Source of the DNA: an uncultured Eubacteriales bacterium
Lineage (GTDB): Bacteria > Bacillota > Clostridia > Christensenellales > CAG-138
DNA length: 64,000 nucleotides
NCBI GenBank assembly: GCA_902765005.1
Contig: CACWYB010000011.1
Span: 34,197 to 98,196, forward strand
Direction: 5' to 3'
In this document: piece by piece, positions 8,181 to 16,187 of the stretch
How positions within the stretch are numbered: the first letter of the stretch is position 1
Layout of the letters: each line of letters begins with the position of its first letter
Made by a program: the position numbers and the translations under genes
Notes under the pieces: generated by a model
What the model was told of the DNA's origin: nothing
What the model saw: the letters and a program-made list of their open reading frames with translations, nothing else
Database searches by the model: none

Positions 8181-8882
8181 ATGATTCACGGCAGAAAGGT
8201 GATCGGCATCATCGGGGGCATGGGGCCTATGGCCACGGCGGACCTGTTCAAGAAGATCATTGAGAGCACGGCGGCGGCTTCCGACCAGGAGCATCTGCAT
8301 GTGCTCATCGACAACAACACGGACATTCCGGATCGAACCGCCTGCATCGAGGCCGGGAGCGACGCGCCCCTGGCGCCCATAGTGGAGTCCGCCCGGCGCC
8401 TGCAGGATATGGGGGCGGACGTGCTCCTCATCCCCTGCAACACCGCCCATCATTTCTATCCCGGGGTGGCGGCGGCGGTGGATGTGCCCGTGCTGAACAT
8501 GCCGGAGATATCTGCCCAATACTGCGCCCAGCAGGGCTATTCCTGTGTGGCCCTGCTCTCCACGGCCGGGACCGTCCGGGCACAGGTGTATGAGCCCTAT
8601 TTTGAGCGGCTGGGCATCCGGCTGCTGCACCCTTCGCCCGTGGGCATCGATAATCTGATGTACCTGATCTACGACGAGGTGAAGGCGGGGAAGACGCCCC
8701 ATCCCGACCGGCTGTACCCGGAGATCGTGTCCCTGGAGCAGCAGGGGGCCCAGGCCTTTTTGCTGGCGTGCACGGAGCTGCCGCTGGTCTTCGAGAGCGG
8801 CGGGCGCATCCCCTTCATCGACCCCACGCTGCTGCTGGCCCGGGCCGCTGTCGTGGAGGCCGGTGGGAGATTGAAAGAATGA
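8181..8882 (+). CDS. Aspartate/glutamate racemase family protein
   Basis: 233-residue Asp/Glu racemase-superfamily enzyme. The N-terminal IGIIGGMGPMAT glycine loop is typical of aspartate racemases. Both catalytic cysteine motifs are present: PCNTAH (first Cys) and ACTELP (second Cys). The start was chosen at ATG 8181 behind AGGGGGAAA. It probably interconverts L- and D-aspartate or a related acidic amino acid in the cytoplasm without cofactor. It stands between the TPM gene and a hairpin repeat, with no obvious partner. Confidence 0.88.
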   Translation: MIHGRKVIGIIGGMGPMATADLFKKIIESTAAASDQEHLHVLIDNNTDIPDRTACIEAGSDAPLAPIVESARRLQDMGADVLLIPCNTAHHFYPGVAAAVDVPVLNMPEISAQYCAQQGYSCVALLSTAGTVRAQVYEPYFERLGIRLLHPSPVGIDNLMYLIYDEVKAGKTPHPDRLYPEIVSLEQQGAQAFLLACTELPLVFESGGRIPFIDPTLLLARAAVVEAGGRLKE

Positions 8883-8890
8883 GGTAAGAT

Positions 8891-9045
8891 GGAAAGCCCG
8901 ATCCTTTTTCTTGAAAGAAAAAGGACCAAAAAGAACTTTAGGAAGATAAGCATTTTTCGTGCCGTTTCTCTATTATCCTATTTGATTTCTCTTTTTTGCG
9001 CCGCTTTTTCTCTTTTTCCAAAGAGAAAAAGCGGCAAAAGAAAAT
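8891..9045 (-). repeat. Dispersed intergenic hairpin repeat, copy A
   Basis: Reversed copy of the repeat family also found at 20331-20479, 39617-39720 and 62411-62571. It holds the CCTTTTTCTT/AAGAAAAAGG-type hairpin (8902-8925) at its left and the GCCGCTTTTTCTCTTT/AAAGAGAAAAAGCGGC hairpin (9000-9035) at its right. Read on the minus strand it aligns with copy D over both ends, while the middle differs. It fills the gap between the racemase and the DUF5058 gene. Confidence 0.8.
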
Positions 9046-9064
9046 CCAAATCCGGAGGTCCCCC

Positions 9065-9817
9065 ATGACCATTCTCACCCAGCTCAACGCGCCGCCCATC
9101 TACCTCATCTGCGGCGGCATCATCGCCTTCGTGGCGGTCCTGTGCGTCGTCTTCCTTGTCCGCGCCTGGCGGGCCGGCTTGGCCCTGGGCATGGACAAAA
9201 CCAAGATGAAGCGGGCCATCACCTCCAGCGCCACCTTCTCCCTCCTGCCCAGCGTGGGCATCCTGCTGGGGGTCATCGCTCTTTCCGGAAGCCTGGGCAT
9301 CCCCTGGCCCTGGCTGCGCCTGTCGGTCATCGGCGCTCTGCACTATGAGACCCAGGTGGCCCAGGCCGCGGCGGAGCAGGTGGGTATGGGCACCCTGTCC
9401 GCCGCTCAAATGACCCCCGGGAGCTTCGCCACCATCGCCCTGCTCATGAGCATCTGCATCATGTGGGGCATGGTCCTCTCCGTGTTCTTCAACAAGAAAT
9501 ACACCCAAAAGCTCACCGTCAGCAGCGCCAAGGCCGCCGGCGGCTTTGGGGACCTGGCCATGACCGCCATGTTCATCGGCCTGGTGTCCGCCTACCTGGG
9601 CAGCTACATCGGCGCCTTCGTGTCCGGCAACGGTCGGTTCACTTTCGCCGGCGACTGGACGCCCCTGGTCGTGGCGGCCGTCAGCGCCCTGGTCATGGCG
9701 GGCTTTGTGTACCTTTCGGAACGGAAGCAGAAGGCCTGGGTGGAGAGCTTCTCCGTGGCCGGCAGCATGATCGTGGGCATGGCCGCGGCGGTGGTCGTGG
9801 GCCTGCTGGTAAAATAG
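9065..9817 (+). CDS. DUF5058 family membrane protein
   Basis: 250-residue integral membrane protein with about six hydrophobic helices, recognised as DUF5058. The start at ATG 9065 follows CCGGAGGTCCCCC. It lies 13 bases ahead of a second polytopic protein and then an M20 hydrolase, and the three appear to form one operon. The two membrane proteins together resemble a transporter made of two unlike subunits. The substrate is unknown; the adjacent hydrolase suggests an acylated amino acid or small peptide (inference). Confidence 0.78.
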   Translation: MTILTQLNAPPIYLICGGIIAFVAVLCVVFLVRAWRAGLALGMDKTKMKRAITSSATFSLLPSVGILLGVIALSGSLGIPWPWLRLSVIGALHYETQVAQAAAEQVGMGTLSAAQMTPGSFATIALLMSICIMWGMVLSVFFNKKYTQKLTVSSAKAAGGFGDLAMTAMFIGLVSAYLGSYIGAFVSGNGRFTFAGDWTPLVVAAVSALVMAGFVYLSERKQKAWVESFSVAGSMIVGMAAAVVVGLLVK

Positions 9818-9830
9818 GGAGGGGAGAGCA

Positions 9831-10517
9831 ATGGAAAATACGCAAGCAAACGAAAGCTGGGCCGCCTACACCCGCGGCACCCACCGCATCGGCCGGGCCT
9901 GCACCCTCATCACCTTGCTGCTCCTGGTGGGCGCTCCCTTCCTTATGGGCGCGTACTTGGGCGCCCTGCCTGATTTAGGGGCGGTGGCCAAGGCTTTTTT
10001 GTCCGTGGGCCTGGTCTGGACCGTGAGCAGCGTGGTGGAGTTCCTCATCTACACCCCCATGCTGGGCGCCGGCGGCGGGTATCTGGCCTTCATCACCGGC
10101 AACCTCATCAACATGAAGATCCCCTGCGCCGTCAACGCCCGGGACATCGTGGGCGCCAAGACCGGCACCCCGGAGAACGAGATCATTTCCACCCTGTCCA
10201 TCGCCACCTCGTCCCTGGTCACCATCGGCGTGCTGGCCCTGGGCGTCCTGCTCCTCACGCCGCTGCAGCCCATCCTCCAGAGCGAAGCCCTGCAGCCCGC
10301 CTTCTCAAACGTGGTCCCGGCCCTCTTCGGCGCCATGGCGTACAAATACTATCGGGGCCACATGGGCGTGGCCGTGGCGCCGTTGGTGCTCATGAGCGTG
10401 CTGTTTGTCCTGGTGCCCGGCCTCATCGCCTCCACCAGCATGATGATCATCCCCTCCGGCGCCCTGGCCATCGGCATCGCCTATCTCCTCTATCGCAAGC
10501 AAAGGAAAGGAAACTGA
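9831..10517 (+). CDS. Polytopic membrane protein partner of DUF5058
   Basis: 228-residue protein with about six membrane segments and a conserved-looking central loop, PMLGAGGGYLAFITGN, followed by NMKIPCAVNARDIVGA. The ribosome binding site GGGAGGGGAG lies just before ATG 9831. Gene order (DUF5058, this protein, M20 hydrolase, with gaps of 13 and 1 bases) argues that the products act together. I do not recognise a named family with certainty; the intramembrane Gly-rich loop suggests a transport pore. Confidence 0.7.
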   Translation: MENTQANESWAAYTRGTHRIGRACTLITLLLLVGAPFLMGAYLGALPDLGAVAKAFLSVGLVWTVSSVVEFLIYTPMLGAGGGYLAFITGNLINMKIPCAVNARDIVGAKTGTPENEIISTLSIATSSLVTIGVLALGVLLLTPLQPILQSEALQPAFSNVVPALFGAMAYKYYRGHMGVAVAPLVLMSVLFVLVPGLIASTSMMIIPSGALAIGIAYLLYRKQRKGN

Positions 10518-10518
10518 T

Positions 10519-11946
10519 ATGCTTTACGTTGGCATCCTTCTCGGCATCCTCGCGCTGCTGCTGTTCGTCGCCCTCATCCGCACCCTGTTGACCCCCACCC
10601 TGAAGAGCACCTATGCGGCCAGCGAACCGGAGGAAGCCTCTCGGATGCTTGCCGAAAAGCTGGCCAAAATGGTCCGGTGCGACACCACCTCCTTCAAGAA
10701 CCAGCATGACCCGGAGCGCTTCCGGGCCTTCCATCAGGTCCTGCGGGAGCTGTTCCCCCTGGTCCATGAGCAGCTGGAGGTCACGGATATCGACGGCAAC
10801 CTGCTCTACTATTGGCAGGGCAAGAGCCGGGAAAAGCCCATCCTGCTCATGAGCCACCAGGACGTGGTCCCCGCCGGGGGCGAGTGGAAGCATCCCCCCT
10901 TCTCCGGCGACATCGAGGACGGCAAGGTCTGGGGCCGGGGCACGTCGGACACCAAGTGCTCCGTCATGGCCTTCTTCCAGGCGGTGGAGGAGCTGCTCGC
11001 CGAGGGCTATGTGCCCGACTGTGACGTGTATCTGTCCTCCTCCTGCACCGAGGAATGGGGCGGGGACGGCTGCCCCAAGCTGGTGGAGGAGATCCGCCGC
11101 CGGGGCGTGGACCTGTTTCTGGTCATGGACGAGGGCGGCGGCATCATCCGGGAGCCCATCGGCGGCATCCCCGGCAACTTCGCCATGATGGGCGTGTTCG
11201 AGAAGGGCTGCGCCGACGTGACCTTCACCGCCCGGGGCAAGGGCGGCCACGCCAGCGCGCCGGGAAAGGACACCCCCATCGACCGGCTCTTCGCCTTTGT
11301 GCGGGACGTGCACCGCTACCCCTTCCGGAAAAAGCTCCTGCCGGAGGTCAGCGCCATGTTCAGCCGCCTGGCGCCCTACTGCGCCTTCCCCCTCAAGTTC
11401 CTCTTCGGCAACCTGTGGCTCTTCGGGCCGCTGCTGAAGCTGGTCCTGCCCTCGGTCAGCGCCACCGCCGCCGCCATGCTCAAGACCACCGTGGCCTTCA
11501 CCATGTCCTCCGGCTCGGAGGCCTTCAACGTGCTGCCCCGGTCCGCCACGCTGGGCGCCAACATCCGCTATATCCCCCACCAGGGGGAGAAGGAGACCCT
11601 TGAGATCCTGGAAAAGCTGGCCAAAAAGCACGACCTGGAGATGACCGTGGTGGACAGCAACGACTATACCCCGCCTGCGGACATCCACGGCGAAGCCTTC
11701 CGGTCCGTGGAGGCCGCCATCGCGGAAACCTTCCCCGGGCTCCCCGCCATCCCCTATGTCATGACCGGCGCCACGGACGCCCGCTTCTATCAGGAGTATT
11801 TTCCCAACTGCGTCCGCTTCGCCCCGGTGATCTACGGCCCGGAGCAGATGGCCTCCATGCACGCCCCCAACGAGAACATCGAATACAACTGCCTCCCCGG
11901 CGCCGTTCGTCTCTATAAGAACCTCATCAAGGGGCAAAAACGATAA
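10519..11946 (+). CDS. M20 family metallo-hydrolase, membrane-anchored
   Basis: 475-residue M20-type di-zinc amidohydrolase with an N-terminal membrane anchor (residues 3-25). Metal-binding and catalytic motifs are visible: SHQDVVPAG (first His and Asp), GRGTSDTK (bridging Asp), STEEWGGDG-like CTEEWGGDG (catalytic Glu pair) and VMDEGG. The architecture, with a long segment after the anchor and a lid domain, resembles carboxypeptidase S and PM20D1-like N-acyl amino acid hydrolases more than dipeptidase PepV. It is the last gene of the DUF5058 operon. Confidence 0.85.
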   Translation: MLYVGILLGILALLLFVALIRTLLTPTLKSTYAASEPEEASRMLAEKLAKMVRCDTTSFKNQHDPERFRAFHQVLRELFPLVHEQLEVTDIDGNLLYYWQGKSREKPILLMSHQDVVPAGGEWKHPPFSGDIEDGKVWGRGTSDTKCSVMAFFQAVEELLAEGYVPDCDVYLSSSCTEEWGGDGCPKLVEEIRRRGVDLFLVMDEGGGIIREPIGGIPGNFAMMGVFEKGCADVTFTARGKGGHASAPGKDTPIDRLFAFVRDVHRYPFRKKLLPEVSAMFSRLAPYCAFPLKFLFGNLWLFGPLLKLVLPSVSATAAAMLKTTVAFTMSSGSEAFNVLPRSATLGANIRYIPHQGEKETLEILEKLAKKHDLEMTVVDSNDYTPPADIHGEAFRSVEAAIAETFPGLPAIPYVMTGATDARFYQEYFPNCVRFAPVIYGPEQMASMHAPNENIEYNCLPGAVRLYKNLIKGQKR

Positions 11947-11968
11947 TCTTTTCACGTGCTGTGACAAA

Positions 11969-11990
11969 GGGCTTGCATCGCAAGCCCTGT
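11969..11990 (+). terminator. Terminator-like hairpin after M20 gene
   Basis: GGGCTTGC/GCAAGCCC arms with an ATC loop, followed by TGTTCTTCT. The left arm contains the -35 box of the following RNA promoter, so the element serves two roles or the overlap is fortuitous. Confidence 0.5.
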
Positions 11991-12001
11991 TCTTCTATAA
12001 T
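11973..12001 (+). promoter_or_regulatory. Promoter of 6S-like RNA
   Basis: TTGCAT at 11973-11978, a 17-base spacer and a perfect TATAAT at 11996-12001. No ribosome binding site or reading frame follows, only a long foldable RNA. Confidence 0.75.
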
Positions 12002-12005
12002 GTGA

Positions 12006-12171
12006 TTGAAAGCACGAGACCGTGTAACGTCTTGGACGTACGTCCCGGGGGGCCTTGAGGTCATTGGGAGAAGCGGTAAGTGCTTTCTTTGACTTCAAAT
12101 AAGAAAGCAGTCCATCCCGACAGGGCGAACCCCAATAGTGTCAGGCCACAGCGCATGCAAACTGCTTTCAA
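12006..12171 (+). ncRNA. ssrS: Structured non-coding RNA, probably 6S RNA
   Basis: The 166-base segment folds as one long rod. The closing stem is TTGAAAGCA (12006-12014) with TGCTTTCAA (12163-12171). The middle stems are GGCCT (12051) with AGGCC (12143) and ATTGGG (12063) with CCCAAT (12131). The apical stem is GCTTTCTT (12082) with AAGAAAGC (12101). Unpaired stretches between these stems form the open central bubble expected for 6S RNA, which mimics a melted promoter to bind sigma-A RNA polymerase. It follows a near-consensus promoter and contains no credible ORF. The size and shape fit 6S; primary-sequence proof would need a covariance search. Confidence 0.55.
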
Positions 12172-12215
12172 AAGCATGAAGCCAGAAGCGGAAGAAAAGT
12201 CAAGGGTCTAACCTG

Positions 12216-12245
12216 TTGCCAGGGCGCGGCGTCCTATGCTATACT
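12216..12245 (+). promoter_or_regulatory. Promoter of dCMP deaminase gene
   Basis: TTGCCA at 12216-12221, an 18-base spacer and TATACT at 12240-12245, with the start codon 27 bases further on. Confidence 0.65.
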
Positions 12246-12272
12246 AAACAAAACATCTTTGGAGGAACCACT

Positions 12273-12692
12273 ATGGAACGGGTCAGCAAGCGGCAATATT
12301 ATCTGGACATCGCGGCGGAGGTGGCGCGGCGGTCCACGTGCCTGAGAAGGCAGTATGGAGCCGTCATCGTGAAGAACGACGAGATCGTGGCCACCGGCTA
12401 CAACGGCGCCCCCCGGGGCGACGAGAACTGCTGCGACGTGGGCGTCTGCTGGCGGGAGGCCCACGGCATCCCCCACGGGGAGCAGTATGAGAAGTGCGTG
12501 GCCGTCCACGCCGAGTGCAACGCCATCATCTCCGCCAGCCGCAACGAGATGCTGGGAGCCACCCTGTACCTCTTCGGCTTTGAGAACGGCAAGCCCCTGG
12601 AGAAGGCGGAGCCCTGCGTCATGTGCTCTCGCATGATCAAAAACGCCGGTATCGCCAAGGTCATCAATCAGGTGGAGGACAGGTCTGTTTGA
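12273..12692 (+). CDS. dCMP/cytidine deaminase family protein
   Basis: 139-residue zinc-dependent deaminase with the HAE motif in VHAECNAI and the second zinc site PCVMC, the signature of the dCMP deaminase/ComEB group. Residues around TGYNGAPRGDENCCDVG match the substrate loop of deoxycytidylate deaminases. The start is ATG 12273 behind GGAGGAACC. It would convert dCMP to dUMP for thymidylate synthesis. The gene is monocistronic, between two RNA genes. Confidence 0.88.
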   Translation: MERVSKRQYYLDIAAEVARRSTCLRRQYGAVIVKNDEIVATGYNGAPRGDENCCDVGVCWREAHGIPHGEQYEKCVAVHAECNAIISASRNEMLGATLYLFGFENGKPLEKAEPCVMCSRMIKNAGIAKVINQVEDRSV

Positions 12693-12737
12693 ACAAGCTT
12701 TTTCCGGCGAATTTGCAAGGAAAGCACGTTTTTCCTC

Positions 12738-12766
12738 TTGACAATTTGAGTTGGGATGGCTACAAT
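12738..12766 (+). promoter_or_regulatory. Promoter of tRNA-Arg
   Basis: A consensus TTGACA (12738-12743), a 17-base spacer and TACAAT (12761-12766), about 85 bases upstream of the mature tRNA. Confidence 0.8.
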
Positions 12767-12850
12767 AGATAAGCGTTCCGGGTTCGCCTGGAGCAAAAAG
12801 GAGTCATCTCCCTGTGTTAGCGTTTTGCGGCACGCAAAAGGCAGCACGAT

Positions 12851-12926
12851 GCGCCCGTAGCTCAGCGGATAGAGTGCCCGGCTACGAACCGGTAGGTCGT
12901 GGGTTCGAACCCCTCCGGGCGCGCCA
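12851..12926 (+). tRNA. tRNA-Arg (ACG)
   Basis: Complete cloverleaf: acceptor GCGCCCG with CGGGCGC, a D arm with GCTCAGC, an anticodon loop CTACGAA (anticodon ACG) between CCGG/CCGG arms, a T loop GGTTCGAACCC, discriminator G and an encoded CCA at 12924-12926. The A34 would be deaminated to inosine and read CGN arginine codons. Confidence 0.97.
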
Positions 12927-12933
12927 AGTAAAG

Positions 12934-12958
12934 AAGCCACCGTTAGGTGGCTTTTTTA
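12934..12958 (+). terminator. Terminator of tRNA-Arg
   Basis: AGCCACC/GGTGGCT stem with a GTTA loop, followed by TTTTT, starting eight bases after the CCA end. Confidence 0.9.
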
Positions 12959-13034
12959 CTTGGCATTTTAGATAAAGAGATCCGAACCCTGAGCGAGGCC
13001 GCTTCGCCGGGAAAAGGAATAGTCGTCTCTCCCC

Positions 13035-13898
13035 TCACGGGGCGTGCAGCTCCAGATAGGCGGAGGGGGACATGCCGTACTCCTTGCGGAAGGCCCGGTA
13101 GAAGGCGGAGTAGTCCCCAAAGCCCCACTGCCGGTAGGCTTCCCCCACGGGGACGCCCCCCTGGATGGCGTCGCAGCAGGCGGCCAGGCGCTTTTTCAGA
13201 ATGTACTGGTGGACGGACAGGCCCGAGTTCTCCCGGAACAGGTGGACCAGGTAGTATTTGCTCAAATAGAACTGCCGGGCCAGGGCGTCCAGGCTCAGCG
13301 GCTCGTCCAGATGCTCGTCCACATAGTGGGTGATGGCCTCGTAGCGGCTCAGCAGCTCCTTCCGGTTCCGGCGCTGCTCCTGTTCGTGGACGGCCCGGGA
13401 AAGGAACAGCAGCAGATCCGAGATGCACAGGTCGATCATGGGCCCCTTGGCGAACCGGTCCGCGTGGATCTCATCCAGAAGGGTGAAGAGCCGGGTGCGC
13501 AGGGCATTGAAGGTGGGCAGATCGAAGTGATACACATACCGGCCTCTGTCCGCCCGCCGCAGCAGATACCCATACTCGGGGGCCCGGGCCTCCTGAGCCT
13601 GCAAAAAAGCTTTGCTCTGCCAGAACACGAACCGGCGGTAGGGCTTCTCCGGGTCCGACAGGATGGCCCGGTGGTCCATGCCCGGGGGGATAACGATCAC
13701 GTCCCCGGGGCGCAGGGGATAGGCCCGGCCGTCGATCTCCATGGACACGGCCCCCTCCTCAAAGAAATACAGCTCGTAGTAGTCGTGGCTGTGGCTGCCC
13801 ACGCTGTGAAAATGGGTGTCGCTGTAGTAGAACACCTCATAGTCCTCGCTGAGCATATACTGGCGGGTGTTGAACTTGCTGCCCTGGCGTTTCGGCAT
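13035..13898 (-). CDS. AraC family transcriptional regulator
   Basis: 287-residue regulator. The N-terminal cupin-like sensor (about residues 25-110) has SHSHDYYELYFFEEG and the RPGDVIVIPPGMDH signature. The C-terminal AraC/XylS domain (about 190-285) has two helix-turn-helices ending in YGMSPSAYLE. It is divergent from the uronate operon that starts at 14024, with 125 bases between starts, and is most likely its activator responding to a uronate or aldonate. The poor -35 region of the uxuB promoter fits activator dependence. Confidence 0.88.
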   Translation of the reverse strand: MPKRQGSKFNTRQYMLSEDYEVFYYSDTHFHSVGSHSHDYYELYFFEEGAVSMEIDGRAYPLRPGDVIVIPPGMDHRAILSDPEKPYRRFVFWQSKAFLQAQEARAPEYGYLLRRADRGRYVYHFDLPTFNALRTRLFTLLDEIHADRFAKGPMIDLCISDLLLFLSRAVHEQEQRRNRKELLSRYEAITHYVDEHLDEPLSLDALARQFYLSKYYLVHLFRENSGLSVHQYILKKRLAACCDAIQGGVPVGEAYRQWGFGDYSAFYRAFRKEYGMSPSAYLELHAP

Positions 13899-13937
13899 GG
13901 ACGGACCCTCCTCCCTTTGATTAGATTATAGCAACTT

Positions 13938-13993
13938 TTGCAAAGTATGCAACAAAAGAAACAATAGATTGCACCAGAAAAATTCGATACAAT
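13938..13993. promoter_or_regulatory. Divergent control region of uronate operon
   Basis: Contains an inverted repeat TTGCA-5-TGCAA (13938-13952, possible AraC site) and AACAATAGATTGCA (13960-13973), which matches 11 of 14 positions of the LacI-type site proposed for this window. A TACAAT -10 box (13988-13993) has no good -35 box. The LacI-like site covers the -35 position, so either activation or occlusion is possible. Confidence 0.5.
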
Positions 13994-14023
13994 ATTACCA
14001 TAAACCAAGAGGAGGTTTTTTTC

Positions 14024-14875
14024 ATGATGCCCAATGTGTTGAACACCGATTTGACCGGCAAGGTGGCCGTGGTCACCGGCGCCGGCGGCGTGCTCTGCTC
14101 CGCTTTTGCCAAGGTCCTGGCCCGGGCCGGTGCCAAGGTGGCGCTGCTGGATTTGAACTATGAGGCAGCGGACAAGTTTGCTCAGGAGATCGTGGCCGAG
14201 GGCGGCACCGCCAAGGCCTACAAGTGCAACGTGCTGGATAAGGACATCTGCTTTGCCGTGGCGGATGAGGTGGAGAAGGACTTCGGGCCCTGCGACATCC
14301 TTTTGAACGGCGCCGGCGGCAACAATCCCCGGGCCACCACGGACAAGGAGTATTTCGAACTGGGCGACATCGAGGGGGACACCAAGAGCTTTTTCGACCT
14401 GGATAAGTCCGGCGTCGAGTTTGTGTTCAACCTGAACTTCATCGGCACCCTGCTCCCCACCCAGGCCTTTGCCCGGCAGATGGTGGGCCGTGAGGGCTGC
14501 AACATTCTGAACATCAGCTCCATGAACGCCTACACGCCGCTCACCAAGATCCCCGCCTATTCCGGCGCCAAGGCCGCCATCAGCAACTTCACCCAGTGGC
14601 TGGCGGTCCACTTCTCCAAAGTGGGCATCCGGGTCAACGCCATCGCCCCCGGGTTCTTCTCCACGGCCCAGAACGCGGCCCTGCTGTGGAATCCCGACGG
14701 CACCCCCACCGCCCGCACCGGCAAGATCCTGGCCGCCACGCCCATGGGCCGCTTCGGCCAGCCCGAGGAGCTGAACGGCGCCCTGCTGTTCCTCCTCAAC
14801 AATGAGGCCGCGGGCTTCGTCACCGGCGTGACCATCCCCATCGACGGCGGCTTCTCCGCCTACTCCGGCGTCTAA
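14024..14875 (+). CDS. uxuB: SDR-type D-mannonate oxidoreductase (fructuronate reductase)
   Basis: 283-residue short-chain dehydrogenase of the Firmicutes UxuB/YjmF kind. The cofactor loop TGAGGVLCSA (residues 19-28), NAGG-equivalent NGAGG, catalytic Ser166 (NISS), Tyr179 and Lys183 (YSGAK) are present. It would reduce D-fructuronate to D-mannonate with NAD(P)H in the cytoplasm. GGAGG at 14011 is 8 bases from ATG 14024; the second Met codon at 14027 is also possible. It is the first gene of a five-gene operon with kinase, gnd, a LarA-like gene and uxaC, which supports uronate catabolism. Confidence 0.82.
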   Translation: MMPNVLNTDLTGKVAVVTGAGGVLCSAFAKVLARAGAKVALLDLNYEAADKFAQEIVAEGGTAKAYKCNVLDKDICFAVADEVEKDFGPCDILLNGAGGNNPRATTDKEYFELGDIEGDTKSFFDLDKSGVEFVFNLNFIGTLLPTQAFARQMVGREGCNILNISSMNAYTPLTKIPAYSGAKAAISNFTQWLAVHFSKVGIRVNAIAPGFFSTAQNAALLWNPDGTPTARTGKILAATPMGRFGQPEELNGALLFLLNNEAAGFVTGVTIPIDGGFSAYSGV

Positions 14876-14878
14876 ATT

Positions 14879-15127
14879 CCATCGAAAAACACGTTTTTCG
14901 ATGGGGTCAGCTGCGGCTGGGCTTTGCACCGTTGCCTAAAATGCTGCGCATTTTCGGGCGGCAACGGCGAAAGGTGTAGCAAAAACGCTTTGCGTTTTTG
15001 TATCCACACGCGCTATGTCGATGCGAATTGCTGCAGTGCAGCAAATCGCATTGGATTTTACAGATCGGCAGCAGACGTTCTTCCTTTGCAGCTGACCAGC
15101 GGGCGTCTACAACGCCCTTGTGCTGCC
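14879..15127. repeat. Run of five consecutive hairpins between uxuB and the kinase gene
   Basis: This 250-base stretch has no gene. It contains perfect or near-perfect inverted repeats in series: 14879-14904 (CCATCGAAAAAC arms), 14926-14977 (CACCGTTGCC arm with an inner AAAATGC/GCATTTT), 14979-15000 (CAAAAACGC/GCGTTTTTG), about 15019-15051 (ATGCGA, TTGCTGCA arms) and about 15065-15127 (GGCAGCA/TGCTGCC). None is followed by a clear T-run. It may be an RNA-stability element, a decayed mobile repeat or a small structured RNA. Confidence 0.6.
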
Positions 15128-15187
15128 CGCCAAAGATACATTACGTTTTCCAAGTTTGATTGATTTAAGAAAGGCATGTGTATCACT

Positions 15188-16152
15188 ATGAAAGAGAATT
15201 ACAAGTACGCCATCGCCTGCCCCACCAGCATGGGCCTTCGGATCACCCCCCAGGATCGCATGGCGGTCCACAACAGCAACCTGTTCTACCTGCAGGCCAC
15301 CAGCGCCGAGAGCAACGTGCTGAACGTGTCCTCCTCCCTGGGCAAGGAGTGCCTGGTCCTGACCAAGTTCGTGGAGGGCAGCCCCATGGCCGCCTTCATC
15401 AAGGCCCAGCTTCGGGCCCGGAACATCACGATCGGGCCGGCGAGGTGGGCAGGACCCTGTCCGCTTCTGACTTCGACCTCGACCGCATCTTCGGCCAGGA
15501 GGGCGTGGGCATCCTGCATCTCTCCGGCCTCATCGCGGCCATGAGTCCCGAGACCACCCAGTGCTGTTTGGAGCTGGCCCGCGTGGCCAAAAAGTACGGC
15601 ACCCTGGTCAGCTTCGACCTCAACTACCGGGCCACCTTCTGGGCGGGCCGGGAGCAGGAGCTCAAGGCGGCCTTCCATGAGATCGCCTCCGTGACGGACA
15701 TCCTCATCGGCAACGAGGAGGACTTCCAGCTCTGCCTGGGCTTTGCCGGTCCCGAGGCGGGCGGCAAGGAGCTGGGGAGCAAGATCGACCGCTTCAAGGG
15801 CATGATCGAGCAGGTTCGGGAAAAGTACCCCAACGCCCGGGCCTACGCCACCACCCTGCGGCAGGTGGTCTCCGCCAACGAGCACCTCTGGGGCGCCATC
15901 CTCTATTCCGAGGGCAAGTGGTACGTGGAGGAGCCCCGACCCATCCAGGTCATGGACCGGATCGGCGGCGGCGACGGGTTCTCCGGCGGCCTGCTCTACG
16001 CGGTGCTCCAGGGCTGGGATGCCGAGAAGTGGCTCCAGTTCGGCTGGGCTTCCGGCGTGCTGGCGGCCTCCAGCCTGAACGACTATGCCGAGCCCGCCGA
16101 CGAGAAGCAGGTTTGGGACGTCTATAAGGGAAATGCCCGTGTCCAGAGATAA
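15188..16152 (+). pseudogene. PfkB family sugar/aldonate kinase, interrupted by an internal deletion
   Basis: Two frames together encode one PfkB-type kinase. Frame 2 from ATG 15188 gives the N-terminus through RARNIT near 15430; frame 1 resumes at DRAGEVGRTLS (about 15431) and runs to 16152. Relatives have about 35 more residues between these points, so roughly 100 bases, not a multiple of three, appear to be missing. The C-terminal catalytic motif is GGGDGFSGG (GAGD type), and FDLNYRATFW is typical of the family. In this operon it would phosphorylate 2-keto-3-deoxygluconate or gluconate. As sequenced the product is not a functional kinase; assembly error is possible. Confidence 0.75.
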
Positions 16153-16187
16153 AGCAAAGCGCATCAAATAAAGGAGAAGAAGTTTTT

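Noticed and set aside
12006-12171. T-box, c-di-GMP riboswitch or RNase P for the structured RNA
   Set aside because: No T-box AGGGTGG-type motif, no c-di-GMP core and far too short for RNase P; the rod shape with its own promoter fits 6S better.
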